Part shown: one piece after another, positions 25,025 through 35,246 of the stretch
Position numbering within the stretch: position 1 is the stretch's first letter
How the letters are laid out: the number at the start of each line of letters is the position of its first letter
DNA from: Georgenia ruanii
GTDB taxonomy: Bacteria > Actinomycetota > Actinomycetes > Actinomycetales > Actinomycetaceae
NCBI RefSeq assembly: GCF_009193175.1
Contig: NZ_VUKE01000018.1
Span: 1-64,000 of the forward strand
DNA length: 64,000 bases
Direction of reading: 5' to 3'
Notes under the pieces: generated by a model
Databases searched by the model: none
What the model saw: only the letters and a program-made list of their open reading frames with translations
Told to the model about the DNA's origin: nothing
Made by a program: the position numbers and the translations under genes

Positions 25025-26402
25025 AGTGCCCGCTGCCGGTGACCACCTTCTGGCGTTCGGACTCGTGGGCGCCGCCCTTCTTGGCCAGGGTCGTGCAGGC
25101 CTCCTCGATGTCCCGCGCGAGGGTGTCGACGTGCTCACGGGTCAGCGTCTGCTTCACGAGCGCCCGCATGATCGTCACGTCCTGGGCGTCGGGCGGGAGG
25201 CTGTAGGCCGGGACCATCCAGCTGCGCTCGGCCGCGAGCTGCCAGGCGATGTCGAACTCGTCGTAGCCGGGGTCCCCGGCGAGCCGGAAGGCCACCAGCG
25301 GCAGCTGCTCCTTGTCGGCGCCGATCAGCTCGAAGCGGCCCATGGCCTGCAGCTTCTCCGCCAGGGCCTGCGCGTTGAGCTGCATGTTCCGCATGATGTA
25401 GGCGTAGCCCGCCCGGCCGTAGCGGACGAAGTTGTAGTACTGCGCCAGGACCATCGCGGAGCCGGTGGAGAAGTTCAGCGTGAACGTCGCGTCGGTCTTG
25501 CCGAGGTAGTTCTCCTCGAACACCAGCTCGGGGGCCAGGTCGGCCCGCTCCTTGAAGATCAGCCAGCCGATGCCGGGGTAGACGAGCCCGAACTTGTGCC
25601 CGGACACGTTGATGGACCGCACCTGCTCCAGGCGGAAGTCCCACGGGGTGTCGGGGTAGAGGAACGGCCAGACGAAGCCGCCGCTCGCGCCGTCGACGTG
25701 CAGGGGGACGTCGAGCCCACGCTCGGCCTTGAGACGCACGAGCAGGTCGTTGATGCCCACGATGTCGTCCTTGTGCCCGGTGAAGGTCGTCCCGAGCACG
25801 GCGGCCACGCCGATGGTGTTCTCGTCGACGTGCGGCGCGACGTCCTCGGGGCCGATCGTGTACTTGCCCCTGCTGAGCGGCACGATCCGCGGCTCGACGT
25901 CGAAGTAGCGGCAGAACTTCTCCCACACGACGTGGACGTCGCCGCCGAACACGAGGTTGGGGCTCGACGTCGACTCCCCGGCCGCCTCCCGGCGCTTGCG
26001 CCACCTCCACTTCAGGGAGAGCGCGCCGAGCATGATCGCCTCGGACGATCCCTGGGTGCGGGCGCCGGTCGTCTCCCCGGGCGCGTGGAACAGGTCGGCG
26101 AGCATGCGGATGCACCGCTGCTCGATCTCGGCCGTGCGCGGGTACTCGGCGTGGTCGATGAAGTTCCGGTGCAGGTTCTCGGCGATGAGGCGCTGCGCCT
26201 CCGGCTCCATCCAGGTGGTCACGAAGGTCGCGAGGTTGCGCGCGGGATCGCCCTCGAGGGCCAGGTCCTCCGCGACCAGCCGCATCGCGTCCACGGCGGT
26301 CATGCCGTCGTCGGGAAACTCCCTCGTCGGCACCTCCTCGATGGCGAAGCGGTTACCGAACAGTGCCGCGTCGGCAGCGTGGGGCAGGACGCTCATGGAC
26401 AT
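25023..26402 (-). CDS. Glutamate decarboxylase
   Basis: A PLP enzyme converting glutamate to GABA and consuming a proton, cytosolic, often for acid resistance. The 459-residue protein has the PLP-Lys motif INVSGHKFGLVYPG (about residue 270), HVDGASGGFVWPF with the cofactor Asp, and ENLHRNFIDHAEYP in the N-terminal third. The C-terminal tail KKGGAHESERQKVVTGSGH could include the pH-gating His segment known from GadB. There is no GadC-type antiporter in the window. It lies 48 bp downstream of the membrane gene at 26451, same strand, so may be co-transcribed. Confidence 0.95.
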   Translation of the reverse strand: MSMSVLPHAADAALFGNRFAIEEVPTREFPDDGMTAVDAMRLVAEDLALEGDPARNLATFVTTWMEPEAQRLIAENLHRNFIDHAEYPRTAEIEQRCIRMLADLFHAPGETTGARTQGSSEAIMLGALSLKWRWRKRREAAGESTSSPNLVFGGDVHVVWEKFCRYFDVEPRIVPLSRGKYTIGPEDVAPHVDENTIGVAAVLGTTFTGHKDDIVGINDLLVRLKAERGLDVPLHVDGASGGFVWPFLYPDTPWDFRLEQVRSINVSGHKFGLVYPGIGWLIFKERADLAPELVFEENYLGKTDATFTLNFSTGSAMVLAQYYNFVRYGRAGYAYIMRNMQLNAQALAEKLQAMGRFELIGADKEQLPLVAFRLAGDPGYDEFDIAWQLAAERSWMVPAYSLPPDAQDVTIMRALVKQTLTREHVDTLARDIEEACTTLAKKGGAHESERQKVVTGSGH

Positions 26403-26450
26403 CTCCTTCGGTCGAGGGCGGGGCGACGTGGTGCCCCAGCCCGTGCTGCG

Positions 26451-26975
26451 TCATCCGGGGTCGGTTAGCGGGCCGGCGGGGTGCGCGCGCTGTCGCGACT
26501 CCACGGCCGACCTCCACGCGGGGAACATGAGGCCTGCTCCCGCGAGGAAGCACAGCGCTCCGAGCAGGGTCCCGGCGCCGGAGAGCCGGGGGCCGAGCAT
26601 CTCTGCCGTGCCGGGGAGCACATAGCTCGCGACCGCCGAGGCCATGAAGAAGACGGAACCGATCATGTTGAGCCACGCGATGCCCCTCGGCACGAGATCG
26701 GCCCATGCCTTCCGGATCCGGCCACCGACGGCGACGATGCCGAACGCGCTCGCCACGAGGAAGAGCGTCGACCCGAAGAAGTCGGGGCGCCAGATGCGCC
26801 GGTTCTCCTCGGCGACGGTGGCGTTGTACGTGAGGGCGGCGAAGGTGCTGACGTTGAAGAAGAGGGTCCCAGGAAACTGTGTGGCGGCGGCGAGCCAGCT
26901 CGGGTCGCGGGGCCGCCAGCCCCGTAGGCGCAGCGACTGCCGGGCGTGCTGACCGGTGAGGTCGACGTCGGTCAT
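26451..26975 (-). CDS. Membrane protein, C-terminal part of an interrupted gene
   Basis: A 174-residue open frame with about four hydrophobic segments (QFPGTLFFNVSTFAALTY, FFGSTLFLVASAFGIVAV, GIAWLNMIGSVFFMASAVAS, LLGALCFLAGAGLMF). Its ATG at 26975 lies three codons after, and in the same frame as, the TAG that ends the 62-residue frame at 26985-27173. I recall related actinobacterial membrane proteins as one chain in which both parts are joined, with Gln where this TAG stands. It may therefore be the larger piece of a pseudogene, or be translated by re-initiation. It precedes glutamate decarboxylase on the same strand. Confidence 0.6.
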   Translation of the reverse strand: MTDVDLTGQHARQSLRLRGWRPRDPSWLAAATQFPGTLFFNVSTFAALTYNATVAEENRRIWRPDFFGSTLFLVASAFGIVAVGGRIRKAWADLVPRGIAWLNMIGSVFFMASAVASYVLPGTAEMLGPRLSGAGTLLGALCFLAGAGLMFPAWRSAVESRQRAHPAGPLTDPG

Positions 26976-26984
26976 CGCCGGGGT

Positions 26985-27173
26985 CTACGCCTGCAGCAGC
27001 TGGGCGAACGAGGCGGCCGTGAAGAAGAGCGAGCCGACGAAGAACGTCACGGAGTCGACCGCCGCGCCGACGGCGTTCTCGTAGCTCGGCACCGCGCCCA
27101 GCGCGAAGCACGCCGCCCCGATGATGAACAGCCAGGCGATGGCCGCGTTGAACGCGACCGGCCGCACCATCAT
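26985..27173 (-). CDS. Membrane protein, N-terminal part of an interrupted gene
   Basis: A 62-residue frame with two transmembrane helices (FNAAIAWLFIIGAACFALG and DSVTFFVGSLFFTAASFAQL). It ends at a TAG (26985-26987) that is followed in frame by ACC CCG GCG ATG, the start of the 174-residue frame. The combined length without the stop would be about 239 residues with six helices. The start lies at the first copy of a 15-base direct repeat. Function unknown. Confidence 0.55.
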   Translation of the reverse strand: MMVRPVAFNAAIAWLFIIGAACFALGAVPSYENAVGAAVDSVTFFVGSLFFTAASFAQLLQA

Positions 27174-27198
27174 GCCGGTCCCAGCCGCACCATCATGC
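27161..27198. repeat. 15-bp direct repeat spanning a start codon
   Basis: The 15-mer GCCGCACCATCATGC occurs at 27161-27175 and 27184-27198, offset 23 bp. The first copy contains the start codon of the 62-residue membrane frame; the second puts the same ATGATG in another frame. It looks like a small tandem duplication. Confidence 0.75.
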
Positions 27199-27485
27199 TG
27201 ATCCCCTCTGCCGGGTTCTCACATGCTGCGCCCGGCGCCGCGGCAGGAGACTCATCCTGTTCGGGTGAGCGGGCCGCACCGGCGGCCCCCTCCCCAGCGC
27301 CCCCCACCCCGGCGTCCCGCCGGATCCCCGCGCTCCCGGCCGTGTCCCCCCACGGGATGACGTGGGGTCCAGACCGAGGACCGACGCCGCGTCCGGTGTT
27401 CGTCCGTAACGTCGGAGGGGCCGGCACGTTCCCGGCGACGGCCCGCGCGTCGGCGCGCCGTCCCGCACGACCCAGGAGCCTTCCC
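27174..27485. other. Divergent intergenic region, membrane gene / ABC transporter (312 bp)
   Basis: Apart from the 15-bp repeat copy at its left end, I see no gene, hairpin or clear operator. It must hold the promoters of both divergent units. Confidence 0.4.
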
Positions 27486-28258
<773 letters not shown>

Positions 28259-28259
<1 letters not shown>

Positions 28260-30853
28260 TGCTCCGCCTCACCCTGGCGCAGATGCGCCAGTCGGCCGTC
28301 CGGCTGGCCGCCGCCGGCGTCGCCATCGTCGTGGGCACGGCGTTCGTCGCCGCCACCCTGCTGGCCGGCGCCCTGATCCGCGACACGACCTACCGCACGG
28401 TGACCGCCTCGCTCGGCGACGCCGACGTCGTCGTCCGCCCGACCGACGCGCCGCTGACGGCGGAGACCGTCGCGTCGATCGCGGCGCTCGACGGCGTCGC
28501 CGCGGCCGACGGCGTCGCCACGCTCGGCGGCCAGCTGCGGGCGGCCGGCCGGCAGGACGCCGCGCTGCTCACCGCGGTGGCCGCGACGGAGCGGCTCGAC
28601 CCGTTCACCGTCGTCGCCGGCCACGTGCCGACCGCCAACACCGAGATCGCCGTGACGGCGGCCAGCGCCGAGCGGCTGGGCCTGGCGGTGGGCGACCCGG
28701 TGCGGGCGGAGTGGGACGTCTTCGCCGCCGACCCGGCCGCCGACGGCGGGGGGACCTGGACCAGCGCCGGCGCCGACCTCGTCCTCAGCGGCATCCTCGC
28801 CGACCCGCCCGCGATCGCCGCCCCCGGCTCCGCGGCCCTGGTGACCCGGGCGAACCTCGAGCGCTGGCGGGCCCCCGACGACACGACCGGCTACGACCGG
28901 GTGCTCGTCGCCACCGACGCGGACCCGGAGACGGTGGCGCACGAGATCGCCCAGCTCGGCGCGGACGTGCGCACCGCCCAGCAGGAGGCCGAGGAGCAGA
29001 CCCGGATGCTCACCGGCGACACCCAGACGCTGACCTATCTCGTGCTCGGCTTCGCCGCGGTGGCGATGTTCGTCGCCGGCCTGGTCATCGCCAACACCTT
29101 CCAGGTCCTCGTCGCCCAGCGCACCCGCTTCCTCGCCCTGCTGCGCTGCGTCGGGGCGACGACCGGCCAGGTGCACCGCTCGGTGCTGCTCGAGGCCGTC
29201 GCCCTGGGCGTGGTCGCCAGCGTGGTCGGGCTCGTGGCCGGGCTGGCGCTGGGACAGGGCGCCCTGTGGGTGCTGCACGGGGCCGACCTCGGCCTCGAGG
29301 TCGCCCCGACGATCACGGTGACCCCCGCCGTCGTCGCGGTCCCGCTCCTGACCGGCACGGTGGTCACCGTGCTGGCCGCGCTCGCCCCGGCTCGCTCGGC
29401 CACCCGGGTGCGGCCGCTGGCGGCGCTGCGCCCCGCCGCCGCGCCCACCGCCCGCGGCGGGGGCCGCGGGCGGCTGTGGACGGCCGTCGCGCTGACCGGG
29501 GTCGGCGCCGTCCTGCTCGGCGCCGGCGCGGCCGTGCCCCACCTGCCCGGGCTCGACGGGATGTCGGCGATCGGGCTGGCGCTGATGGTCGGCGTCCTCG
29601 GCGGCATCTTGTCCTTCGCCGGCGTCATGGTCGGCGCCGTCTTCCTCGTCCCGCGGGCGCTGCGCGGCCTCGGCCGCGCCCTGACGGCGCTGGCGCCCCG
29701 CGCCTGGCGGCCCACCGTGCGCCTCGCCACCGTCAACGCGACCCGCAACCCGCGGCGCACCTCGGCGACGGCGTCGGCGCTGCTCATCGGCGTGGCCCTG
29801 GTGACCATGATGGCCACCGGCGCGGCCGGGGCGCGCGCCAGCCTCGGCGCCGCGCTCAGCGCGCAGTTCCCGGTGGACGTGGCGGTGATGTCCCCCGAGG
29901 GCCCCGACGCCGCCTTCTCCGTCGGCCAGCTGGAGGCGGTCGCCGCCACGCCCGGCGTCGCCGAGGCGATCCCCACGCCCACCGCGAAGGCGTGGCTGGA
30001 CTCCGGCTCGGCGGCGACCGACACCTCCGTGGTCGCGCTGACGGCGGGAGACGCGGCCACGGTCGTGCGCGACCCGGGCGCGTTCGGGGTGCTCGCCGAC
30101 GGCGTGGTGCTGCTCGGCGACGACCTCGCGACCACGCTCGACGTCGCCGACGGCGACGAGGTCACCCTCGCCGGTCAGCCGACCGGCGACGACGCACCGG
30201 CGGGCGCGACGGTGACGGTGCGGGTGCTCCGCGACGGCGGCTACCTGGCCGTCGCGGAGCCCGCGACGCTGGCCCGCGCGGGACTGGCGGCGCCCGTCGG
30301 CGGCGCGTGGGCCCGGCTGGACGGTGACGATGCCGCGGGCACCGTCGTCGCGATCCAGGACGCCCTGGCCGCGGCGACGACGACGACGGACCCGGTGCCG
30401 TACGTCGTGGGGGCCGCCGCCGAGCGGCAGCAGTACGAGCAGATCATCGACACCCTCCTGGCGATCGTCGTGGGGATGCTCGGCGTGGCGGTCGTCATCG
30501 CGCTCATCGGCGTGGCGAACACCTTGTCGCTGTCGGTGATCGAGCGGCGCCGGGAGCACGCCCTGCTGCGCGCCACCGGCCTCACCCGCGGTCAGCTGCG
30601 GGGCGTGCTCGCCACCGAGGGTCTCCTCATCGCCGGCGTCGGGGCGCTGCTCGGCGCCGTGCTGGGGCTGGTGTACGGCTGGGCCGGCACCGCGGTGATC
30701 CTCGGCGGCACGGGCGACGTGGTGCTGGCGGTCCCGTGGCTCTCCCTCCTCGGCGTCGGCGCCGTCGCGGCGCTGGCCGGGCTGCTCGCCTCGGTGCTGC
30801 CGGCCCGCTCGGCCGTCCGCACCCCGCCGGTGGCCGCGCTGGCCGCGGAGTAG
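28259..30853 (+). CDS. FtsX-like ABC transporter permease
   Basis: An 864-residue membrane partner of the preceding ATPase. It has an N-terminal helix (about 15-40), an extracytoplasmic MacB-like domain (about 45-245), three FtsX-type helices (LTYLVLGFAAVAMFVAGLV onward), a second soluble part (about 540-730) and a final set of three helices ending in a Pro-Ala-Arg motif. Both permease modules are thus fused in one chain, as is common in actinobacteria. Start ATG 28259 overlaps the ATPase stop. Confidence 0.92.
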
Positions 30854-30962
30854 CCGCCTGCGGCGGTGGCGGCCGCCGCGCAGCCACCGGCGAGATGCGG
30901 TGAGGTGGCCAGGTCCACAGGCGCGCGCCACCGCTCGACGCGGGTCGGGCACGCTGGGCGAC

Positions 30963-33900
30963 GTGGGCGGCGATCCGCACGACGGCGGCGACCCGGCGGG
31001 CCGTGAGGGCCTCGCCGCGGCGGCGCTGCGCGCCGCCTGGCACCTCGCCGTCGTCGCCGGCCCGGACACCGGGTGGTGCCTGCCGCTGGCGCCGGGCCCG
31101 GCCACCGTCGGGCGCGGCACCGCAGGCCTGACGGACCCCGCGGTCTCCCGCCGCCACCTGGAGGCCCGCACCCGTGGGGGTCGGGTCCAGGTCCGGGACG
31201 CCGGCTCGGCCAACGGGACCCGGTGGCGCGCGCCGGGCCGCCTCCGCCGGCCGCGCCGGCTGGGGCGACGCTGGCGCGCCGTGCCCGCGGGCACCCGCCT
31301 GGCCGTGGGCGGCACCGTGCTGGAGGTGCGCCCGCGCCCCACCCGCCTCGCCCTCGCCGACCTACAGGCCGGCGACGACCGCGTGCCCGTGGACCTTCTC
31401 CGGGTGGCGATGCCGGTCCTCATGTGCCTCGGCCTCGCGCCGCTGCTCGCCTCGTCCGGGGCCGGCGGCTGGCGGTGGGCGCTGCTCGCCCTGCCCGCCG
31501 GCGCCCTCCTGCTCACCGTGCTCGAGGCGCGCCGGCGGTCGCGGCGGGCGCCATCCGAAAGCCCCGGGTCCGGTGCGCGGGTCCCCGGGCGGGGGACGTG
31601 GGGCGCCGGGCGCCGCGCGGGGGCCGGCCGGACCGGGCCCGACCCGGCCTCGTTGCTCCTCCTCGCGGCGGCCGGCCCCGTCACGGCCGAGGGAGGCGAG
31701 GTGCTGCGCGTCGCCGTCGCCGGCACGCGGCGTCGATGGCCCGAGCCGGGCCCGCCCCTGGGCCGGCGGAGGCGGCGCCAGGTGCCCACTATCGAGCTGG
31801 CCGGCGGCGACCGGGTGGCGCTCGTCGGGCCGGCGGCGCGGGTGCTCGGCGCCGGGCGCTGGGTCGTCGCCCAGCTGCTGGTGCGCCACGGGGCTGCGAT
31901 GTCGTGCTCCCTGCCGCCCGACTGGCCCTTCGCCGGTCATCCGGCGGGCGGCCGCCGTCACGACGCGCCGGCGCGGGCCGGCCCGTGGCACCTCGACGTG
32001 CGCGCCCCGGCTGCCGGTCCCGCACGATCGCGCGTCAGCTCCGCGGCGGCCCCGTCACCCCCGCCGACGGCCACCGAGCCGGGCGGCGGCCCCCCGCCGG
32101 CCCCACCGACGGCGCGGCACGCCGTGCTGGTCCTGGCCGAGCGGCTCGAGCAGGTGCCCACCTGGTGCACCCGCGTCGTCCCGCTACCCGCCGAGGCCGT
32201 GACCGTCACCGCGGCGTGGCTGGCCGCCGTCACCGCCGTCCTGGCGCCGACGGCGGGCACCGGCCTCCCGGCCGGCGTCCCGCTCGCCGGCCTGCTCGGC
32301 GACCTCGAGCGCCTCGAGCGCCGCTGGGCGGCGCCGCCGCCCGGCCTGGCCGCCGTCGTCGGTGTCGACCGCGCCGGGCCGGTCGAGCTCGACCTCGCGG
32401 CCGAGGGCCCGCACGCCCTCGTCGCGGGCACCACCGGGGCGGGCAAGTCCGACCTGCTGCTCGCCTGGCTGCTCGGCCTCGCGGTGCGCCACTCCCCCGG
32501 CGACCTCCAGCTCGTGCTGGTCGACTACAAGGGCGGCGCCACCTTCGACGTGCTCGCCGCGCTGCCGCACACCGCGGGGGTGCTCACCGACCTCGACCCG
32601 GCGGCGACCACCCGCGCCCTGGCCAGCCTGCGGGCGGAGGTCCGCCGACGTGAGCGGGTGCTGGCGGGCGCCGGCGCCCGCGACCTCGCCGCCTACCGCG
32701 CCGCGGCGGGCAACGCCACGCCGGACAGCATCGCGCCGGACAGCATCGCGCCGGGCGGCGCGGCGCGGGGCATCGCTGCGCTGCCGCGCCTGCTCGTCGT
32801 CGTCGACGAGTTCCGGGCCCTCGCCGACACCCATCCGGCGGCACTCTCCGACCTGGTCCGCCTGGCCTCGCAGGGCCGGTCCCTGGGCATCCACCTGGTG
32901 CTGGCCACCCAGCGTCCCGCCGGTGCCGTCACCCCCGAGATCCGCGCCAACCTCACCGCGCGAGTCTGCCTGCGCGTGCTGGACGCCGCGGACTCCCTCG
33001 ACGTCCTGGCCGTGCCCGACGCCGCCCGGCTGCCGGCGTTGCCCGGCCGGGCGCTCCTGCGCACCGCGGCGCTGCGCGAGATCCAGGTGCCCTGGGTCGG
33101 CGCGGACGGCGCGCTGGCGGCGACCGTCGTCGCCGCCGCCCGGTCGGCCTGGCGTCGCGCCGGGCACGGGACGGCACCCGCCCGGCCGTGGGCCGAGCCG
33201 CTGCCCGCCGCGCTGGCGCTCACGGACCTGCCGCTCCCGACCGCCGGTGACTCGGGGGCCGGCACCGCGGCAACCGGCTCGGCCGCGGCCGACTCCGCCG
33301 CGGCCGACCCAGCACCAGCCGCGCTCGCCTTCCCGCTCGCCCGCACCGACCTGCCGGCCGAGCAGCGCCTGGGCGTGTGGACCTGGGACGGCGCCACGCT
33401 GCTGGTCACCGGCGGGCCGCGCACCGGTCGGACCGAGGCGCTGCGCGCCGTCGTCGCCCAGGCGCTGCGCGCCGGCGTGGAGGTGCACGTCCTGGCCGCG
33501 GCGCCGGAGCGGTTCGCGGACCTGCGCGGCCCGGCCCTCGGCACGGTCGTGGGCGCCGAGGACCCGCGGCGGGCGGCGCGGCTGCTCCGCCTGCTCGCGT
33601 CCGGACGCCCCGGCGCGGCGGTGCTCGTCGTCGACGACGCCGACGTCGTCGCCGACCGGCTCGACCTCACCGGGCCGGGTCGGGGCGTGGCGGCGCTCGG
33701 CGGGCTCGTGCGCGGCGCGGGCCGGGTCGGGCTCGCCGTGGCCCTCTCCGGCCCGCCGTCGATGGCCACCGTCCGGTGGGTCGAGGCGGTGCGCACCCGC
33801 CTGGTGCTGGCCCCGCGCGACGAGACCGAGGCGCTCCTCGCCGGCGTGCCCGCCGCGCTGCGCTCGCCGCACGCCGGTGCCGGCCGCGGCGTGCTCCTCG

Positions 33901-34604
33901 CGCCCGGCGCCGCGACCGTGGTCCAGCTGGCTCGGGCCGCCCCGGTGCGGCTGGCCGGTGCGCCGGTGCCGGGCGTCCCCCGGCTCGCGCCGCTGCCGAC
34001 GGGCGTCGCCGCGGCGGACCTGCCCGCCCCGTCGGGGCACGAGGTCGCCGTGGGCCGCGGCGGCGACGACGGCGGCCCGGTGCGGGTGGCGTGCGGGCCG
34101 GGCGCCCGCGTGCTCGTCGTCGGCCCGCCGGGCAGCGGGCGCACGACGGCGCTGGCGACGGTGCGGGACCAGCTGCGGCGGGCCGGCCGCACCGCCGCCG
34201 CCCCGATGCTTCCCGGCGCCCTGCCGCGGGCCGACGCGCTCGTGCTCGACGACGTCGACGGCTGGCCGCCCGGGGCGCTGGACGAGGCGGCGCCCGCGCT
34301 GCACGCGTACCCCGGCGCCGTCCTGGCGGCGGCCGGGGTCGACGCCGTGGTGGCGGCCTACCGCGGGCCGCTGGCCACCTGGCGCGGCGGCGCGACGCTG
34401 CTGGTGCTGCGCCCGGCGGCGATCCCCGTCGCCCAGCTCACCGCGGCCGACGTCGCCGCGGCGGCCGATCCTGCCCGGCCGTTCCACCCCGGACGCGGGG
34501 CGCTCGTCGAGCGCGGCGTCGTCGTGCCCGTCCAGGTCGCCCGAGTGTCTAGTGGTGAACCCGCTCAGGGCAGGAACGAGGGCGTGCCGGTGTGGGAGGC
34601 GTAG
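30963..34604 (+). CDS. FHA-domain FtsK/SpoIIIE multi-ATPase protein (EssC/EccC-like)
   Basis: A protein of about 1213 residues (GTG 30963; a GTG at 30900 is possible). The N-terminal FHA domain (VGRGTAGLTDPAVSRRHLEA, RDAGSANGTRW, about 40-110) precedes two transmembrane helices (about 148-195), a Pro/Ala-rich linker and three P-loop modules. The first has an intact Walker A GTTGAGKSD (about 489) with LVDYKGGATFD and LLVVVDEFRAL. The second is degenerate (GGPRTGRTE), and the third is GPPGSGRTT. This is the EssC/EccC architecture of type VII secretion motors, but no WXG100 substrate or other secretion component lies within 64 kb. Its last 40 bp overlap the convergent membrane gene. Confidence 0.85.
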   Translation: MGGDPHDGGDPAGREGLAAAALRAAWHLAVVAGPDTGWCLPLAPGPATVGRGTAGLTDPAVSRRHLEARTRGGRVQVRDAGSANGTRWRAPGRLRRPRRLGRRWRAVPAGTRLAVGGTVLEVRPRPTRLALADLQAGDDRVPVDLLRVAMPVLMCLGLAPLLASSGAGGWRWALLALPAGALLLTVLEARRRSRRAPSESPGSGARVPGRGTWGAGRRAGAGRTGPDPASLLLLAAAGPVTAEGGEVLRVAVAGTRRRWPEPGPPLGRRRRRQVPTIELAGGDRVALVGPAARVLGAGRWVVAQLLVRHGAAMSCSLPPDWPFAGHPAGGRRHDAPARAGPWHLDVRAPAAGPARSRVSSAAAPSPPPTATEPGGGPPPAPPTARHAVLVLAERLEQVPTWCTRVVPLPAEAVTVTAAWLAAVTAVLAPTAGTGLPAGVPLAGLLGDLERLERRWAAPPPGLAAVVGVDRAGPVELDLAAEGPHALVAGTTGAGKSDLLLAWLLGLAVRHSPGDLQLVLVDYKGGATFDVLAALPHTAGVLTDLDPAATTRALASLRAEVRRRERVLAGAGARDLAAYRAAAGNATPDSIAPDSIAPGGAARGIAALPRLLVVVDEFRALADTHPAALSDLVRLASQGRSLGIHLVLATQRPAGAVTPEIRANLTARVCLRVLDAADSLDVLAVPDAARLPALPGRALLRTAALREIQVPWVGADGALAATVVAAARSAWRRAGHGTAPARPWAEPLPAALALTDLPLPTAGDSGAGTAATGSAAADSAAADPAPAALAFPLARTDLPAEQRLGVWTWDGATLLVTGGPRTGRTEALRAVVAQALRAGVEVHVLAAAPERFADLRGPALGTVVGAEDPRRAARLLRLLASGRPGAAVLVVDDADVVADRLDLTGPGRGVAALGGLVRGAGRVGLAVALSGPPSMATVRWVEAVRTRLVLAPRDETEALLAGVPAALRSPHAGAGRGVLLAPGAATVVQLARAAPVRLAGAPVPGVPRLAPLPTGVAAADLPAPSGHEVAVGRGGDDGGPVRVACGPGARVLVVGPPGSGRTTALATVRDQLRRAGRTAAAPMLPGALPRADALVLDDVDGWPPGALDEAAPALHAYPGAVLAAAGVDAVVAAYRGPLATWRGGATLLVLRPAAIPVAQLTAADVAAAADPARPFHPGRGALVERGVVVPVQVARVSSGEPAQGRNEGVPVWEA
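32721..32750 (+). repeat. 15-bp tandem duplication inside the FtsK-like gene
   Basis: CCGGACAGCATCGCG occurs twice in tandem, in frame, giving PDSIAPDSIA in a surface loop between the Walker A and Walker B elements of the first ATPase module. Confidence 0.85.
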
Positions 34605-35002
34605 TCGCGCGAGGACGGCCAGAGCACCCCGACGATGACGCCGACCGAGACGAGGATGAGGAGCACGACGAGGTAGATCGGCAGCGCGCCGGCGGTGGCG
34701 ACGGCGACGACCGCCTGGAGCAGCTGCCAGGTGATGACGGGCCCGCGCCCCCAGCGCCGCCGCCGCCACAGCGCCCGCCCGCCGACGATGAGCAGCAGCG
34801 CCAGCCCGACGAAGAACACCGCCATCGCGACGGTGGTGCTGACGTCGACGACGAGGCCCCGCACGACGTCGAGCAGGAAGGCCACCGCCATGCCGAGCAG
34901 CGCCGCCGCCTCCAGCACGACGGCGAGCAGCGCGGCGGCGAGCGGTGCGGGAACCGGCTTGTGGCCCTCGGGGGCGGTGGAGGCGTCGCGGGTGGTGCTC
35001 AC
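34565..35002 (-). CDS. Small integral membrane protein (145 aa)
   Basis: Four predicted transmembrane helices (about residues 20-45, 55-75, 90-110 and 110-130) with a basic WRRRRWGRG loop. No catalytic motif is visible. It faces away from whiB1 and shares the intergenic region at 35003-35246 with it. Its 3' end overlaps the FtsK-like gene by 40 bp on the other strand. Function unknown. Confidence 0.75.
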   Translation of the reverse strand: MSTTRDASTAPEGHKPVPAPLAAALLAVVLEAAALLGMAVAFLLDVVRGLVVDVSTTVAMAVFFVGLALLLIVGGRALWRRRRWGRGPVITWQLLQAVVAVATAGALPIYLVVLLILVSVGVIVGVLWPSSRDYASHTGTPSFLP

Positions 35003-35077
35003 CCCACGAGCCTAGTCGGCGCCCCCGCGGCCGCCCGCGGGGCCCCGACCTGGGGCGATGGACGAGCCCCCATATCA

Positions 35078-35093
35078 TGTGACGAAGGCCACG
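35078..35093. promoter_or_regulatory. Crp-like site upstream of whiB1
   Basis: TGTGA-N6-CCACG, close to the TGTGA-N6-TCACA consensus and, from memory, sharing 11 of 16 positions with the Crp (Rv3676) site before Mycobacterium tuberculosis whiB1. It lies about 155 bp before the whiB1 start codon. Confidence 0.45.
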
Positions 35094-35246
35094 TCCGTAA
35101 CCGGATAGTCACTTGTCCGAAACCTCTTGTCGTCGCACCTTTGACCGTGCCAACCTTGGTGTCAGCCGCAGAACCCCCCAAGAAGTTGGGCCCCATTCCC
35201 CGTGCCGAGGAGTCGGACCCGACGCGTGCCCTGAAGGAGCCCCCGA

